A stretch of DNA of 40,713 nt. Source: Ichthyobacteriaceae bacterium. GTDB lineage: Bacteria; Bacteroidota; Bacteroidia; Flavobacteriales; JADGDT01. The stretch is from positions 1 through 40,713 of the forward strand of contig JADGDT010000016.1 in the NCBI GenBank assembly GCA_016744755.1. The letters are read 5' to 3'. The position numbers and the translations under genes are program-made. The stretch's first letter is position 1. Each line of letters starts with the position of its first letter. The notes under the pieces were generated by a model. That model was not told the DNA's origin, made no database searches, and saw only the letters and a list, made by a program, of their open reading frames with translations. Positions 17,020 to 25,448 of the stretch are shown piece by piece.

Positions 17020-18006
17020 ATGAGAAATTTAAAAAGACTTGCAACATCCCTTGTTGCTTTAGTTTTGGTTATTGCATTCTCTTCGTGTGAGAAACAACCA
17101 ACTAGTGATGCTCTACAAGAAGTATCGTTCAATGTAAAAAATGTTACCAACTTACTTAGTAAAAAGGCTGTAGGCCCAAATGACGAAAAGATTCCTGACT
17201 GTGTTGATTCTCTTCCTTCTTATGTAGTAGCCAAAATTAACGGAACAGATTATAAACTAAATGTATTAAGTGGTTTAAATGATGGTACTGAAACTCAAGT
17301 AATAAAATTGGATGCAGGATCTTATTCACTTGAATCATTTAAGGTTTATGCTCAAGGCGGGACTATGATTTGGGCAACTCCTGAAGCTGGCTCATATTAT
17401 GCAAATCTTTGGAACCTTCAAGGTGTTGCATTTGATTTTGATGTAACAGCATTCACAAAAACTAAGATTGATATAGACGTTCTTTGTTGGGAGCCATATT
17501 TCTACGAAGACTTCGGATTCAACTGGTTTGATTTTCAAGAAATAAAAATAAAAACGATTTGTTTCTTTGGTGATGTATGTACTCCAAATTATACAGATTG
17601 GGGAATGACTCAATACGACTTTGTTGCAAGATATAGAGTTGAAATTTATGATCCTGTAACAGGGATTATGGTTGGAGAAGGAAATAACCTTCAGATGGAA
17701 GGTCCTCTTTGTATAGAATATCCAGAATTTGGAGATAGAACTGATGAGACTTATAACGTAATGTTCTACTTACAAACACCTCTTGGAGAAATACCATCTC
17801 CTTACAGCTTACATTTAAATGCAGACACAGGTTTATTTGACGAAATTGGTGCAAATGATATCAATGGAAACTTGGATGAAGACGGTATATTTGACTTTGT
17901 TTTAGTTGAAGGAGAAAACTGTAACTATACAGGAAATGAAGGTGTTAATGCTGTTTTAGGCTTTAATTCTGACACTTCAATAGCATGGTATATTATTCCT
18001 TACTAG
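17020..18006 (+). CDS. Cysteine-conserved surface lipoprotein, paralogue 1
   Basis: 328 residues, family not recognised. The lipoprotein signal (MRNLKRLATS start, lipobox FSSC, Cys23) is followed by an acidic, aromatic-rich, mainly beta region. Six cysteines after the lipobox (61, 156, 181, 187, 231, 301) are kept in all three paralogues, suggesting up to three disulfides. Shared blocks include NDGTETQV, GGTMIWATP, VLCWEPYFYEDFGFNWFDFQ, CFFGDVCTPN, CIEYPEFGD and DEDGIFDFV. The last block resembles acidic loops that could bind calcium, but this is a guess. It probably sits on the outer membrane. It ends with its own hairpin, so it may be transcribed alone. Confidence 0.85.
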   Translation: MRNLKRLATSLVALVLVIAFSSCEKQPTSDALQEVSFNVKNVTNLLSKKAVGPNDEKIPDCVDSLPSYVVAKINGTDYKLNVLSGLNDGTETQVIKLDAGSYSLESFKVYAQGGTMIWATPEAGSYYANLWNLQGVAFDFDVTAFTKTKIDIDVLCWEPYFYEDFGFNWFDFQEIKIKTICFFGDVCTPNYTDWGMTQYDFVARYRVEIYDPVTGIMVGEGNNLQMEGPLCIEYPEFGDRTDETYNVMFYLQTPLGEIPSPYSLHLNADTGLFDEIGANDINGNLDEDGIFDFVLVEGENCNYTGNEGVNAVLGFNSDTSIAWYIIPY

Positions 18007-18016
18007 TATTTACAAT

Positions 18017-18051
18017 AAGGTCAATTCAATGTTAAATATTGAATTGACCTT
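18017..18051 (+). terminator. Hairpin after lipoprotein paralogue 1
   Basis: A 14-bp perfect inverted repeat (18017-18030 with 18038-18051) with a 7-nt loop lies 10 bases after the stop codon. The following sequence is only moderately T-rich, so termination may be partial. Confidence 0.65.
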
Positions 18052-18133
18052 GCATATTATCTAAAAAGTATAATACTCTATCAACCAATTTATATAGAGT
18101 TTATATATAATTAATTCACAAAAATTACTAATT

Positions 18134-19117
18134 ATGAGAAATTTAAAAAGACTTGCAACATCCCTTGTTGCTTTAGTTTTGGTTATTGCTTTCTCTTCGT
18201 GTGAGAAACAACCAACAGGTGATGCTTTACAAGAAGTATCTTTCAATGTAAACAATGTAACTAATCTACTTAAAAAGTCAGTAGGGCCACAGGATCAGGA
18301 TATTCCTGATTGTGTAGATTCTCTTCCTTCTTATGTTGTAGCCACAATTAATGGTACAGATTACAAATTAAATGTTTTAAATGGTTTAAATGATGGTACA
18401 GAGACTCAAGTTGTAAAATTAATGGCTGGTACTTATTCACTAGATGCTTTTAAAGTTTATGCTCAAGGAGGTACTATGATATGGGCTACTCCTACCGTTG
18501 GTTCTTATTATGCAACTCTTTGGGGTTTACAAGGTGTTGCATTTGATTTTGATGTAACAGCTTTCACAAAAACTAAGATTGATGTAGATGTACTTTGTTG
18601 GGAACCTTATTTTTACGATGAATTTGGATTCAACTGGTTTGATTTTCAAGAAGTAACAATAAAAACTATTTGTTTCTTCGGTGATATTTGTACACCAGAA
18701 TATGCTCTTTGGGGTGAAACTCAATATGATTTTGTTGCAAATTACAGAATTGAAATTATGGATGGAAATATGATGGTTGCTAGTGAATCTACTTATGAGT
18801 GGAAAGATATTGCTGCTCCATTATGTGTTGAATATCCAGAATTTGGAGATAGAGTTGATGAAACATATACTGTTAATTTCTACGTTATGACTCCTGATGG
18901 TGAAGTAGGACCAGCAACTATGACATTAAATGCTGATACTGGTGTTCTTATGATTGACGGTGTTGATGCAAGTACAAATGATATTAATGGTGATGAGGAT
19001 ATGGATGGTATTTTTGACTTCGTATTCTATCAAGGAGAGAACTGTAACTACAGTGGTAATGCAGGTGTTAACTTTGTAGGAGAATTTGATTATACTCCTT
19101 ATACTCCAGCTCCATAA
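18134..19117 (+). CDS. Cysteine-conserved surface lipoprotein, paralogue 2
   Basis: 327 residues. The first 27 residues are the same as in paralogue 1, and about 60 bases of the 5' coding sequence plus roughly 20 bases of leader are nearly identical at DNA level. The six post-lipobox cysteines and the blocks VLCWEPYFYDEFGFNWFDFQ, CFFGDICTPE, CVEYPEFGD and GIFDFV are all present. Divergence concentrates in the last third (GNMMVASESTYEWKDIAAP and beyond). This pattern indicates tandem duplication with continuing exchange or strong conservation at the 5' end. Function is unknown; a lipid-anchored surface location is inferred. Confidence 0.85.
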   Translation: MRNLKRLATSLVALVLVIAFSSCEKQPTGDALQEVSFNVNNVTNLLKKSVGPQDQDIPDCVDSLPSYVVATINGTDYKLNVLNGLNDGTETQVVKLMAGTYSLDAFKVYAQGGTMIWATPTVGSYYATLWGLQGVAFDFDVTAFTKTKIDVDVLCWEPYFYDEFGFNWFDFQEVTIKTICFFGDICTPEYALWGETQYDFVANYRIEIMDGNMMVASESTYEWKDIAAPLCVEYPEFGDRVDETYTVNFYVMTPDGEVGPATMTLNADTGVLMIDGVDASTNDINGDEDMDGIFDFVFYQGENCNYSGNAGVNFVGEFDYTPYTPAP

Positions 19118-19130
19118 TATTATAAATAAT

Positions 19131-19158
19131 AAGATCAGTGTTTAAAAACGCTGATCTT
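19131..19158 (+). terminator. Hairpin after lipoprotein paralogue 2
   Basis: Arms aagatcagtgttt (19131-19143) and its near complement (19146-19158) pair with one G-U position. It lies 13 bases after the stop codon and 12 bases before the next start. There is no clean T-run. Confidence 0.55.
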
Positions 19159-19170
19159 AATTCAACCTAA

Positions 19171-19515
19171 ATGAAAAAAATCCTCTACATATTAATTTTT
19201 ACTCTGCCATTAACTGCAGTTGCACAATTATCTGATAAAAGATATAGTGCTGTAGAGGATTTTTATTCTGAAATAAACATCGAGAATATTGAACTTAATA
19301 TTGAATCAATAAATATCGATTACAACCAAAATTATTTATCAATTAATTCGATCATCAAATATAAGTATGGACTTATATGTTCGGATGATGGAAAAGTACT
19401 GTTAAGAACTTATATGGTAAACAACAAATTGCCTGTTAAGCTTTATAAGAAGAATACATATTATCTGAGATTAGATACATATTTTTCTTCGAAGTACTAC
19501 AAAATTAAAATTTAA
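19171..19515 (+). CDS. Small secreted protein of unknown function
   Basis: 114 residues with a good signal peptide (MKKILYILIF start, cleavage expected after AVAQ at about residue 19). The mature part is about 95 residues, lysine-, tyrosine- and isoleucine-rich (IENIELNIESINIDYNQ), with one cysteine. I recognise no domain. It lies between lipoprotein paralogues 2 and 3 on the same strand, and its base composition is like its neighbours. The signal peptide and context support a real gene, but nothing shows its role. Confidence 0.6.
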   Translation: MKKILYILIFTLPLTAVAQLSDKRYSAVEDFYSEINIENIELNIESINIDYNQNYLSINSIIKYKYGLICSDDGKVLLRTYMVNNKLPVKLYKKNTYYLRLDTYFSSKYYKIKI

Positions 19516-19605
19516 TAGATTGAACAACCAATAGTTACCGGTAAGAGTATTTTATATAAACCAATCTTTTACCAAAATAAAAATTAATCACAAAAATTAA
19601 TAATT

Positions 19606-21207
19606 ATGAGAAATTTAAAAAGACTTGCAACATCCCTTGTTGCCCTAGTTTTTGTTATTGCATTCTCTTCGTGTGAGAAACAGCCAGCAGCTGATTTGCA
19701 ACAAGATGTAGTGTTTAGCATTAACAATGTAACCAACAGTTTAAAAAAAGGAGTTGTTGATGGTGTAAACCCTGATACAAGTATCCCAGTATGTTCTGAC
19801 TCTATACCTGCCTATGTAATGATAGGGATGGATGGAGATCCTGCAATTAAATTAAATGTATTATCTGGATTAAACGACGGCACAGAAACTGTTGTTATGA
19901 AATTAGAAGCAGGTATAACACATACTATTAACAGTTTTACAGTACATGCTACAGGTGGTTCAATAATTTGGGCGGCACCTATGAATGGTTCTCATTATGC
20001 CCTATTATGGGGATTAGATGGACTTGAAAAGAACTTTACAGTAGAAGCTTTTCAGAAAAATGCGGTTACAGTTGACGTTCTTTGTTGGGAAGAGTATTCT
20101 TATAAGGAGTTTGGATTTAACTGGTTCGATTTCCAAGAAGTAACAATCAAGACAATGTGTTTCTTCGGTGATGTTTGTACTAAATTCTACGATGATTTCT
20201 ATAATTATCCAGATTCTCCATACAACAGAGGAGATGGTGTAGAACGTGGTTATGATATGCCAGCAATATTTGAAGTAATTATTAAAGACAAAGCCACAGG
20301 TGCTGTTTTAAATGATTTAAATATGAACTCTAATGCATCTTGGTATGGTGAAGGAGCTCCACTTTGTATAGAGTATCCAGATTTTGGAGATACAGATAAT
20401 GAAGAATATACTTTCGAGATTTACTTAGCTTATCCTGATGGATCTTACAACCTTATATATTCTCAAGACTTTATGGCAGAGGATGACCAATCAACTATTA
20501 CAGGTGATGACGGTGTCTTTGATTTTGTTGTTGGTAACTGTTCTGCAGATCCAACTTCTTCAAACATTGTATTACCACCATATTTATTCTTGCCAAATAC
20601 AGGCCATGTAAAGATTATGCCAGCCTCAAATGCAGGTATTACTTATGAGTATTTTGATGTAGAACTTTTAGGAAACTCTTGGAATAATACATTATTCCCT
20701 GAAGAATTAGCAGAAAATGAAATAATAGGAGCATATTGTGGAGATTTATACAGTTTAATTAGCTCTTCAGATGCAGAATATGATGTTAATGTTTTTAGTT
20801 CTCTTGAACCAGGTAACATGCCATCTATTTATAGTGGTTATTCATGGGGTGCTTTAAATTGGTTAGCTAACCAAGGAGAAGTTATTACTACAACTCAGAC
20901 TGAAGGTAAATATCTTCAAGCTATTGTTTGGTTTATTATCCATAGAGATCAGACAGTAGATAATAATGGTGATTCACATACTCCTCAACAATTAATGAAT
21001 AAAGTTAAATCTAATTTAGGTATTACTCCTGCTAAGGCACAACAAGCTAAAGCTGTAGCTGACTATGCTTTAGATAATATGAGTGGATTTGTTCCTGAAA
21101 CTGGTCAATACTCAATTGTATTATTTGACCCTATTGAAACTAATTCGCCTGACAACACTGTTGGAACTGCAAATATTCAATTAGTATTAGTAAGAGTTGA
21201 TCCATAA
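19606..21207 (+). CDS. Surface lipoprotein paralogue 3 with C-terminal thioester-domain-like extension
   Basis: 533 residues. Residues 1-312 match paralogues 1 and 2: the same lipoprotein signal (Cys23), six conserved cysteines (63, 160, 185, 191, 254, 312) and the blocks VLCWEEYSYKEFGFNWFDFQ, CFFGDVCT, CIEYPDFGD. An added domain (about 318-533) is absent from the others. It holds AYCGDLYS (Cys378), a SWGALNWLANQG helix-like stretch, and YLQAIVWFII (Gln438, Trp442). These resemble the [YF]C-[ILV]D and Q-x-A-[IV]-W motifs of thioester (TQXA/TED) domains, in which Cys and Gln form an internal thioester that couples covalently to targets. The fit is not exact (Ile at Gln+2). If correct, this would be a lipid-anchored covalent adhesin. 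That assignment is inference; the duplication and extra domain are seen directly. Confidence 0.85.
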   Translation: MRNLKRLATSLVALVFVIAFSSCEKQPAADLQQDVVFSINNVTNSLKKGVVDGVNPDTSIPVCSDSIPAYVMIGMDGDPAIKLNVLSGLNDGTETVVMKLEAGITHTINSFTVHATGGSIIWAAPMNGSHYALLWGLDGLEKNFTVEAFQKNAVTVDVLCWEEYSYKEFGFNWFDFQEVTIKTMCFFGDVCTKFYDDFYNYPDSPYNRGDGVERGYDMPAIFEVIIKDKATGAVLNDLNMNSNASWYGEGAPLCIEYPDFGDTDNEEYTFEIYLAYPDGSYNLIYSQDFMAEDDQSTITGDDGVFDFVVGNCSADPTSSNIVLPPYLFLPNTGHVKIMPASNAGITYEYFDVELLGNSWNNTLFPEELAENEIIGAYCGDLYSLISSSDAEYDVNVFSSLEPGNMPSIYSGYSWGALNWLANQGEVITTTQTEGKYLQAIVWFIIHRDQTVDNNGDSHTPQQLMNKVKSNLGITPAKAQQAKAVADYALDNMSGFVPETGQYSIVLFDPIETNSPDNTVGTANIQLVLVRVDP

Positions 21208-21233
21208 AATATATTTAATATTTTAAAATAACA

Positions 21234-21264
21234 GAAGGTCGCCATAATGGCGACCTTCATTTTT
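21234..21264. terminator. Bidirectional terminator between convergent genes
   Basis: Perfect 11-bp arms gaaggtcgcca (21234-21244) and its complement (21248-21258) with a 3-nt loop, followed by a T-rich tract on the plus strand. It lies between the ends of the paralogue 3 gene (plus) and the EamA gene (minus). Confidence 0.85.
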
Positions 21265-21279
21265 GTAGTATCCTAAAAA

Positions 21280-22149
21280 TTATCGTCTATTAACCATGTA
21301 AACTCCCGATAAGACAACACCTGTTCCTAAAAATTGCATCCAATGTAAACTCTCTCCATCAAACACGGCCCATGAAACAGCTATGATAGGAATTAAGTAA
21401 GTAACACTAGATGCAAAAATAGGTGAGCTAATTTTTATTAGTTGATTGAAAATAGCTACAGAAATAGCTGTGCCAACTATCGCTAGAATAGCAATGTACA
21501 TCAACGATGAGTTTTGTTGAGGGTGGAAAGTATATTCGCTAAAAAAGCCTGTTGAAAACAGAATAATTAGCGACGGAATAAGAAACATACTAAAAGCAGA
21601 AACTGTAATTGACAGCGCCTTCTCTTTGTACAAATATTTTTTTAGTAAGTTAGAATTAAAAGCGTAGCTAATTGAAGCTGCTACAACAAACAATGTGTAA
21701 TAATAATTTGTGTCGGTATTTACCTCTGCTCCTTTAAATATTAGAATCAGAGTGCCTATTAACCCTATAACGATACCTAACACTTGAATAGATTTAACTT
21801 TAATCTTGAATATATATATTCCAATAATTACTGTAAACAAAGGAACTAATGAGTTTAGAATACCTGTTATTCCACTGTCTAATTGAGATTGTGCTTTAGC
21901 AAAAAGAAAAGCAGGCAAGAAATTACCTAGTAAACCTGCTAAAAAAAGTTGAATAACATTTTTCCGAGAAATTATTCTTAAATGTTTATATCCGAAAACA
22001 AGAAGCGTTGTTGCTGCAATACTTACTCTAAGTGCTCCTACCTGAACTGCCGTAAACGACTCTAATCCTCTTTTCATAAGGATAAAAGAGCTACCCCAAA
22101 TAAGTGATAAGAAAAAAAGGAATACCCAACGCTTGTAATTATCCTGCAT
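21280..22149 (-). CDS. EamA/DMT-family inner-membrane permease
   Basis: 289 residues with about ten predicted transmembrane helices in two EamA repeats. The first begins WVFLFFLSLIWGSSFILMKRG and carries the family's WGSSF signature; the second starts near residue 148 (YYTLFVVAASISYAFNSNL). The protein ends in a short basic tail. It is a drug/metabolite-superfamily exporter or importer, substrate not predictable. Its start is 54 bases downstream of the porin stop on the same strand, so the two may be co-transcribed. Confidence 0.93.
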   Translation of the reverse strand: MQDNYKRWVFLFFLSLIWGSSFILMKRGLESFTAVQVGALRVSIAATTLLVFGYKHLRIISRKNVIQLFLAGLLGNFLPAFLFAKAQSQLDSGITGILNSLVPLFTVIIGIYIFKIKVKSIQVLGIVIGLIGTLILIFKGAEVNTDTNYYYTLFVVAASISYAFNSNLLKKYLYKEKALSITVSAFSMFLIPSLIILFSTGFFSEYTFHPQQNSSLMYIAILAIVGTAISVAIFNQLIKISSPIFASSVTYLIPIIAVSWAVFDGESLHWMQFLGTGVVLSGVYMVNRR

Positions 22150-22203
22150 ATATCAATTTTTATACTGGGCAAATATCAATATAAAAATTGGTTGTAGAAA
22201 GAA

Positions 22204-23454
22204 TTAAAAATTATACATAAACCCGAAACTAATACGCGATGCATCTCTAGAAATATCATCATTATAAATCAGTTTATCTCCTCTTGGTTCAATAATATTA
22301 CCTTTTGTCTTAACATTCTTAACTCCGTAATTGAACTCAATTCCTACTGCAAAATTAGGATAAGGATCCCACATTATGTTAGTAAGAATATAATTATGGA
22401 AAGATGATGCATGCCCTTGAGTGACAAGACTGCCATCTTCTAATTGTAATGTTGCAATATTATTCATTTCAAATTTCGTATATCCATAAACTAAATTTAT
22501 GTGTACAATAGGTGTTATGTAGTGTTCATATGCTGCCCAACCTCCTAATGATGGAGTAGATTCGAAATTTGAATCCTGATGAGGATAAGCATCGTAATTA
22601 CTACCTCCGAAAGAAACTATATATGCCGATATTCCTTTTCCTACTGCTGTTTGAAACTGAAAATTATTTCTACCAAAACCACCTATCATCCCTGATAATG
22701 AACCACCATATCCTAAAATCCGTTTTACATCTTCGGTATTACCTTTTTCTATATAATTAATTGCTCTATAAACTGTAGATAACCTTATATGGCCCCAATC
22801 ACCTTTTCTTTTAATAGCCAATACAGCGTCAGGTAAATTTTGATATGTAGATTCTATAGGCACCAATACATTCGTAAATGATCCATAATTCACCATTGGT
22901 GCTTGAACCGCAATTTCATATATCCACTTGTTATCTGCAAACGAATTAAAATATTTTACAAAAGGAACTCTTGCCCAAATTCCTGATGGAGGTCCATCGA
23001 AATCTAATACATTTGGCCAAATATTCTGATCTCCAAAATTCTCCCAATCCTGTCCAATTTGCCAATTATCAGTCATTACATATGCTTTACGCAATCTCAT
23101 TTGCCCATTGCCTCCCCAAAAATCCCAAGAAATATGGGCTCTTATTTTTCCTATATAAGGGTGAATATATGACGCATCCATCCTTACTTGAGTTTGATTT
23201 AAATCTAATCCTAAATTTTGTCTGTTATCATTTCCATAAACATCTATTTTACCAACATTAAAAGTATCGTACTCTTGTAAACCTCCTTTAATATTGTAGT
23301 ATCCATTCATTTTCATATTAGCGCCTAGCCAAGCCGATATCTTTGGTTCTCCACCTATGCTATCTTTAGAATTTACTTTAAGTAGGCGTTCCTGTGCAGA
23401 GATAGAAATTGAAAAAAATATTAAAAACAGAATTGATAGTAGTTTTGTTGTCAT
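22204..23454 (-). CDS. DcaP-like outer-membrane porin
   Basis: 416 residues. The signal peptide ends SISAQ at about residue 20. Alternating beta-strand sequence fills the rest and the protein ends in Phe (GFMYNF), as barrels do. Features in common with the DcaP porin family are an early WLGANMKMNGYYN strand, MRLRKAYVM, a WQIGQDWENFGD motif, DGPPSGIWARVPFVKYF and repeated short turns. It should be a passive outer-membrane channel for anionic or small organic solutes. The gene starts 18 bases after gldD ends, so it may be a late member of the ssb-gldE-gldD transcript. Confidence 0.82.
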   Translation of the reverse strand: MTTKLLSILFLIFFSISISAQERLLKVNSKDSIGGEPKISAWLGANMKMNGYYNIKGGLQEYDTFNVGKIDVYGNDNRQNLGLDLNQTQVRMDASYIHPYIGKIRAHISWDFWGGNGQMRLRKAYVMTDNWQIGQDWENFGDQNIWPNVLDFDGPPSGIWARVPFVKYFNSFADNKWIYEIAVQAPMVNYGSFTNVLVPIESTYQNLPDAVLAIKRKGDWGHIRLSTVYRAINYIEKGNTEDVKRILGYGGSLSGMIGGFGRNNFQFQTAVGKGISAYIVSFGGSNYDAYPHQDSNFESTPSLGGWAAYEHYITPIVHINLVYGYTKFEMNNIATLQLEDGSLVTQGHASSFHNYILTNIMWDPYPNFAVGIEFNYGVKNVKTKGNIIEPRGDKLIYNDDISRDASRISFGFMYNF

Positions 23455-23472
23455 AGTTTAATTATTTCGAAA

Positions 23473-24039
23473 TTAATTAGTCTCCCATCTTAGAGATTCC
23501 AATAAAGTTACAACATCATTTTTAATATACTGTATTGCAGGAGATAATGAATCAGAATTAGGTTTAGAGCTAAAATACAAAGACCCAGAAACTAAGTGCG
23601 AAGTACTATCTGTTGCGTAAAATTGTATATTTGAAGCAGAATTTCCTATTATTTCATAAATAACACCGTAAACATTCTTATCAGCATTTGAGTATTGATG
23701 AGGAATAATACCACTTGCTTTTACTTTATGCTCATCTGTTAATTTATGTATATCATTAATTAGTTTAACAATATCCCCATCAACATCAAAATAAGATAGG
23801 TGAATCTTAGCTTTCATTTTAGGGTAAGTAAGATTAACCCAATTATCCTTCTTCTTTTCTATAACTGTTAAATCAGATTTCTCGAAACTCATTTTTAGTT
23901 CATTAGAAGCATATTCGCTGTATTGAGCCATAGGATATTCTAACCTAACATTTCCACGAGGCCGTGGATAAGTATTTTCATCACAAGATGAAATAAGGAA
24001 AGAGATAAATAGAATTATATGTATTTTTTTAATTATCAT
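23473..24039 (-). CDS. gldD: Gliding motility / T9SS lipoprotein GldD
   Basis: 188 residues, lipobox ISSC (Cys19), then the conserved GldD opening YPRPRGNVRLEYP. GldD is required for gliding and T9SS function in Flavobacterium johnsoniae, and gldE overlaps it functionally. gldE lies nine bases upstream on the same strand, the conserved arrangement. Its presence fits the T9SS sorting domains found on five proteins in this window. It does not prove that the organism glides. Confidence 0.92.
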   Translation of the reverse strand: MIIKKIHIILFISFLISSCDENTYPRPRGNVRLEYPMAQYSEYASNELKMSFEKSDLTVIEKKKDNWVNLTYPKMKAKIHLSYFDVDGDIVKLINDIHKLTDEHKVKASGIIPHQYSNADKNVYGVIYEIIGNSASNIQFYATDSTSHLVSGSLYFSSKPNSDSLSPAIQYIKNDVVTLLESLRWETN

Positions 24040-24048
24040 AAAAATGAA

Positions 24049-25362
24049 CTACTTCAATGTAACTTTAACCTGTTTTATTCTTTTTCTATCAACAGCTTCA
24101 ATTTTGAAACTGTATTTTTCGAAATTAATCACCTCTCCTTTTGATGGAAATCCCCCCGCAATTTCTAATATAAACCCAGCTAGAGTATCAGATTCTCCTT
24201 TTTCATCTTCAAAAATATATTCATCATCTAGATCAATAACTCTATAGAAATCTTTTAAACTAGTTTTTCCTTCAAATACAAAATTATTGTTATCAAGCTT
24301 TGAATACGACAATTCATCAACATCAAACTCATCATTTATTTCTCCTACTATTTCTTCAATTATATCTTCTAAAGTTACTAATCCAGATGTTCCTCCATAC
24401 TCGTCAACTACTATAGCCAAGTGTATTTTCTTTTCCTGAAAATCATTCAAAAGGTCATCTATCTTCTTGTTCTCAGGCACAAAGAAAACTGGTTTTATAA
24501 GTCTGGCCCAATTAAAATTATTCCCCTCGTTGATATATGGAAGTAGGTCTTTGATATAAAGTATTCCTGAAATATTATCGATATTAGTTTTGAAAACTGG
24601 AATTCTAGAGTAGCCCTTTGTCAGTAGTTCAGCAATAACATCTTCAAACTTCTCGTTAGCATTTAGGGCAAACATATCTATTCGGGGACACATTACTTGT
24701 TTAGTATCAGTATTTCCAAAACTAACTATTCCCTCCAGTATTTTTTGTTCTTCTTTTGAGGAATCATCATCAGAAGTTAACTCTAATGCATGCTCAAGGT
24801 GAGATACAGAGATGTTCCCTTTATTCTTTTGAAGCTTATCTTCTATAAGCTTAGTAGATTTCAATAATGGTATGCTTAATATCCTAAATACTGATTCTAG
24901 TACAGTAATAGGGCCTGCCATCATATTTGCAAATTTTAGGGCATTTAGGTTTGCATAAACTTTAGGAATAACCTCTCCAAACAGTAATATCATAAAAGTT
25001 ATCAATACTACCTGAATAAGAAAGCCTAAAACCCCATTAATATATAAGTTAAAAACTTGAGAAGACAAATATGTAGATAGAATTACTATTCCTACATTGA
25101 TGAAATTATTTGAAATTAATATGGTGGCTAATAACTCTTTAGGCTTTTCTAATAAATCCAAAACTTGACCATCACTCTTATTCGGAGAATCCTTTGCTGT
25201 TTCTATATCTTTTGGGCTTAGAGAAAAGAATGCTACTTCAGAACCAGAAACCAAAGCAGACAGACAGAGCAATAGAACTAACATTAAAACATCGATAATT
25301 TCAACTATAGGTAATTGTTCAATTACCGAAATTATTACTAAACTGGAGGGGTCTGTATCCAA
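24049..25362 (-). CDS. gldE: GldE, CNNM/CBS/CorC-HlyC transporter-like membrane protein
   Basis: 437 residues. An N-terminal CNNM (DUF21) membrane domain spans about 15-190 (LLLCLSALVSGSEVAFFSL, ILLFGEVIPKVYA). Two CBS domains lie at about 215-335 (VMCPRIDMFAL, GYSRIPVF, VVDEYGGTSGLVTLEDIIEEIVGEI), and a CorC/HlyC domain (about 350-437) ends the protein. Members of this family act as Mg/Co-type transporters or sensors, and the Bacteroidota GldE member supports GldD. It lies directly upstream of gldD. A YitT-family gene separates it from ssb, which is unusual. Confidence 0.93.
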   Translation of the reverse strand: MDTDPSSLVIISVIEQLPIVEIIDVLMLVLLLCLSALVSGSEVAFFSLSPKDIETAKDSPNKSDGQVLDLLEKPKELLATILISNNFINVGIVILSTYLSSQVFNLYINGVLGFLIQVVLITFMILLFGEVIPKVYANLNALKFANMMAGPITVLESVFRILSIPLLKSTKLIEDKLQKNKGNISVSHLEHALELTSDDDSSKEEQKILEGIVSFGNTDTKQVMCPRIDMFALNANEKFEDVIAELLTKGYSRIPVFKTNIDNISGILYIKDLLPYINEGNNFNWARLIKPVFFVPENKKIDDLLNDFQEKKIHLAIVVDEYGGTSGLVTLEDIIEEIVGEINDEFDVDELSYSKLDNNNFVFEGKTSLKDFYRVIDLDDEYIFEDEKGESDTLAGFILEIAGGFPSKGEVINFEKYSFKIEAVDRKRIKQVKVTLK

Positions 25363-25448
25363 GATTGTTATCTTTTATTATTGATTTGAATATTGCAAAA
25401 ATATAACTTTTTATCAAATGTACATTACAATTATTTATACAACAGTAA

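Noticed and set aside
18061-18255. 64-residue minus-strand frame over the start of lipoprotein paralogue 2
   Set aside because: It is antisense to a conserved signal-peptide region duplicated in the neighbouring gene, so the frame is a by-product of coding on the other strand.
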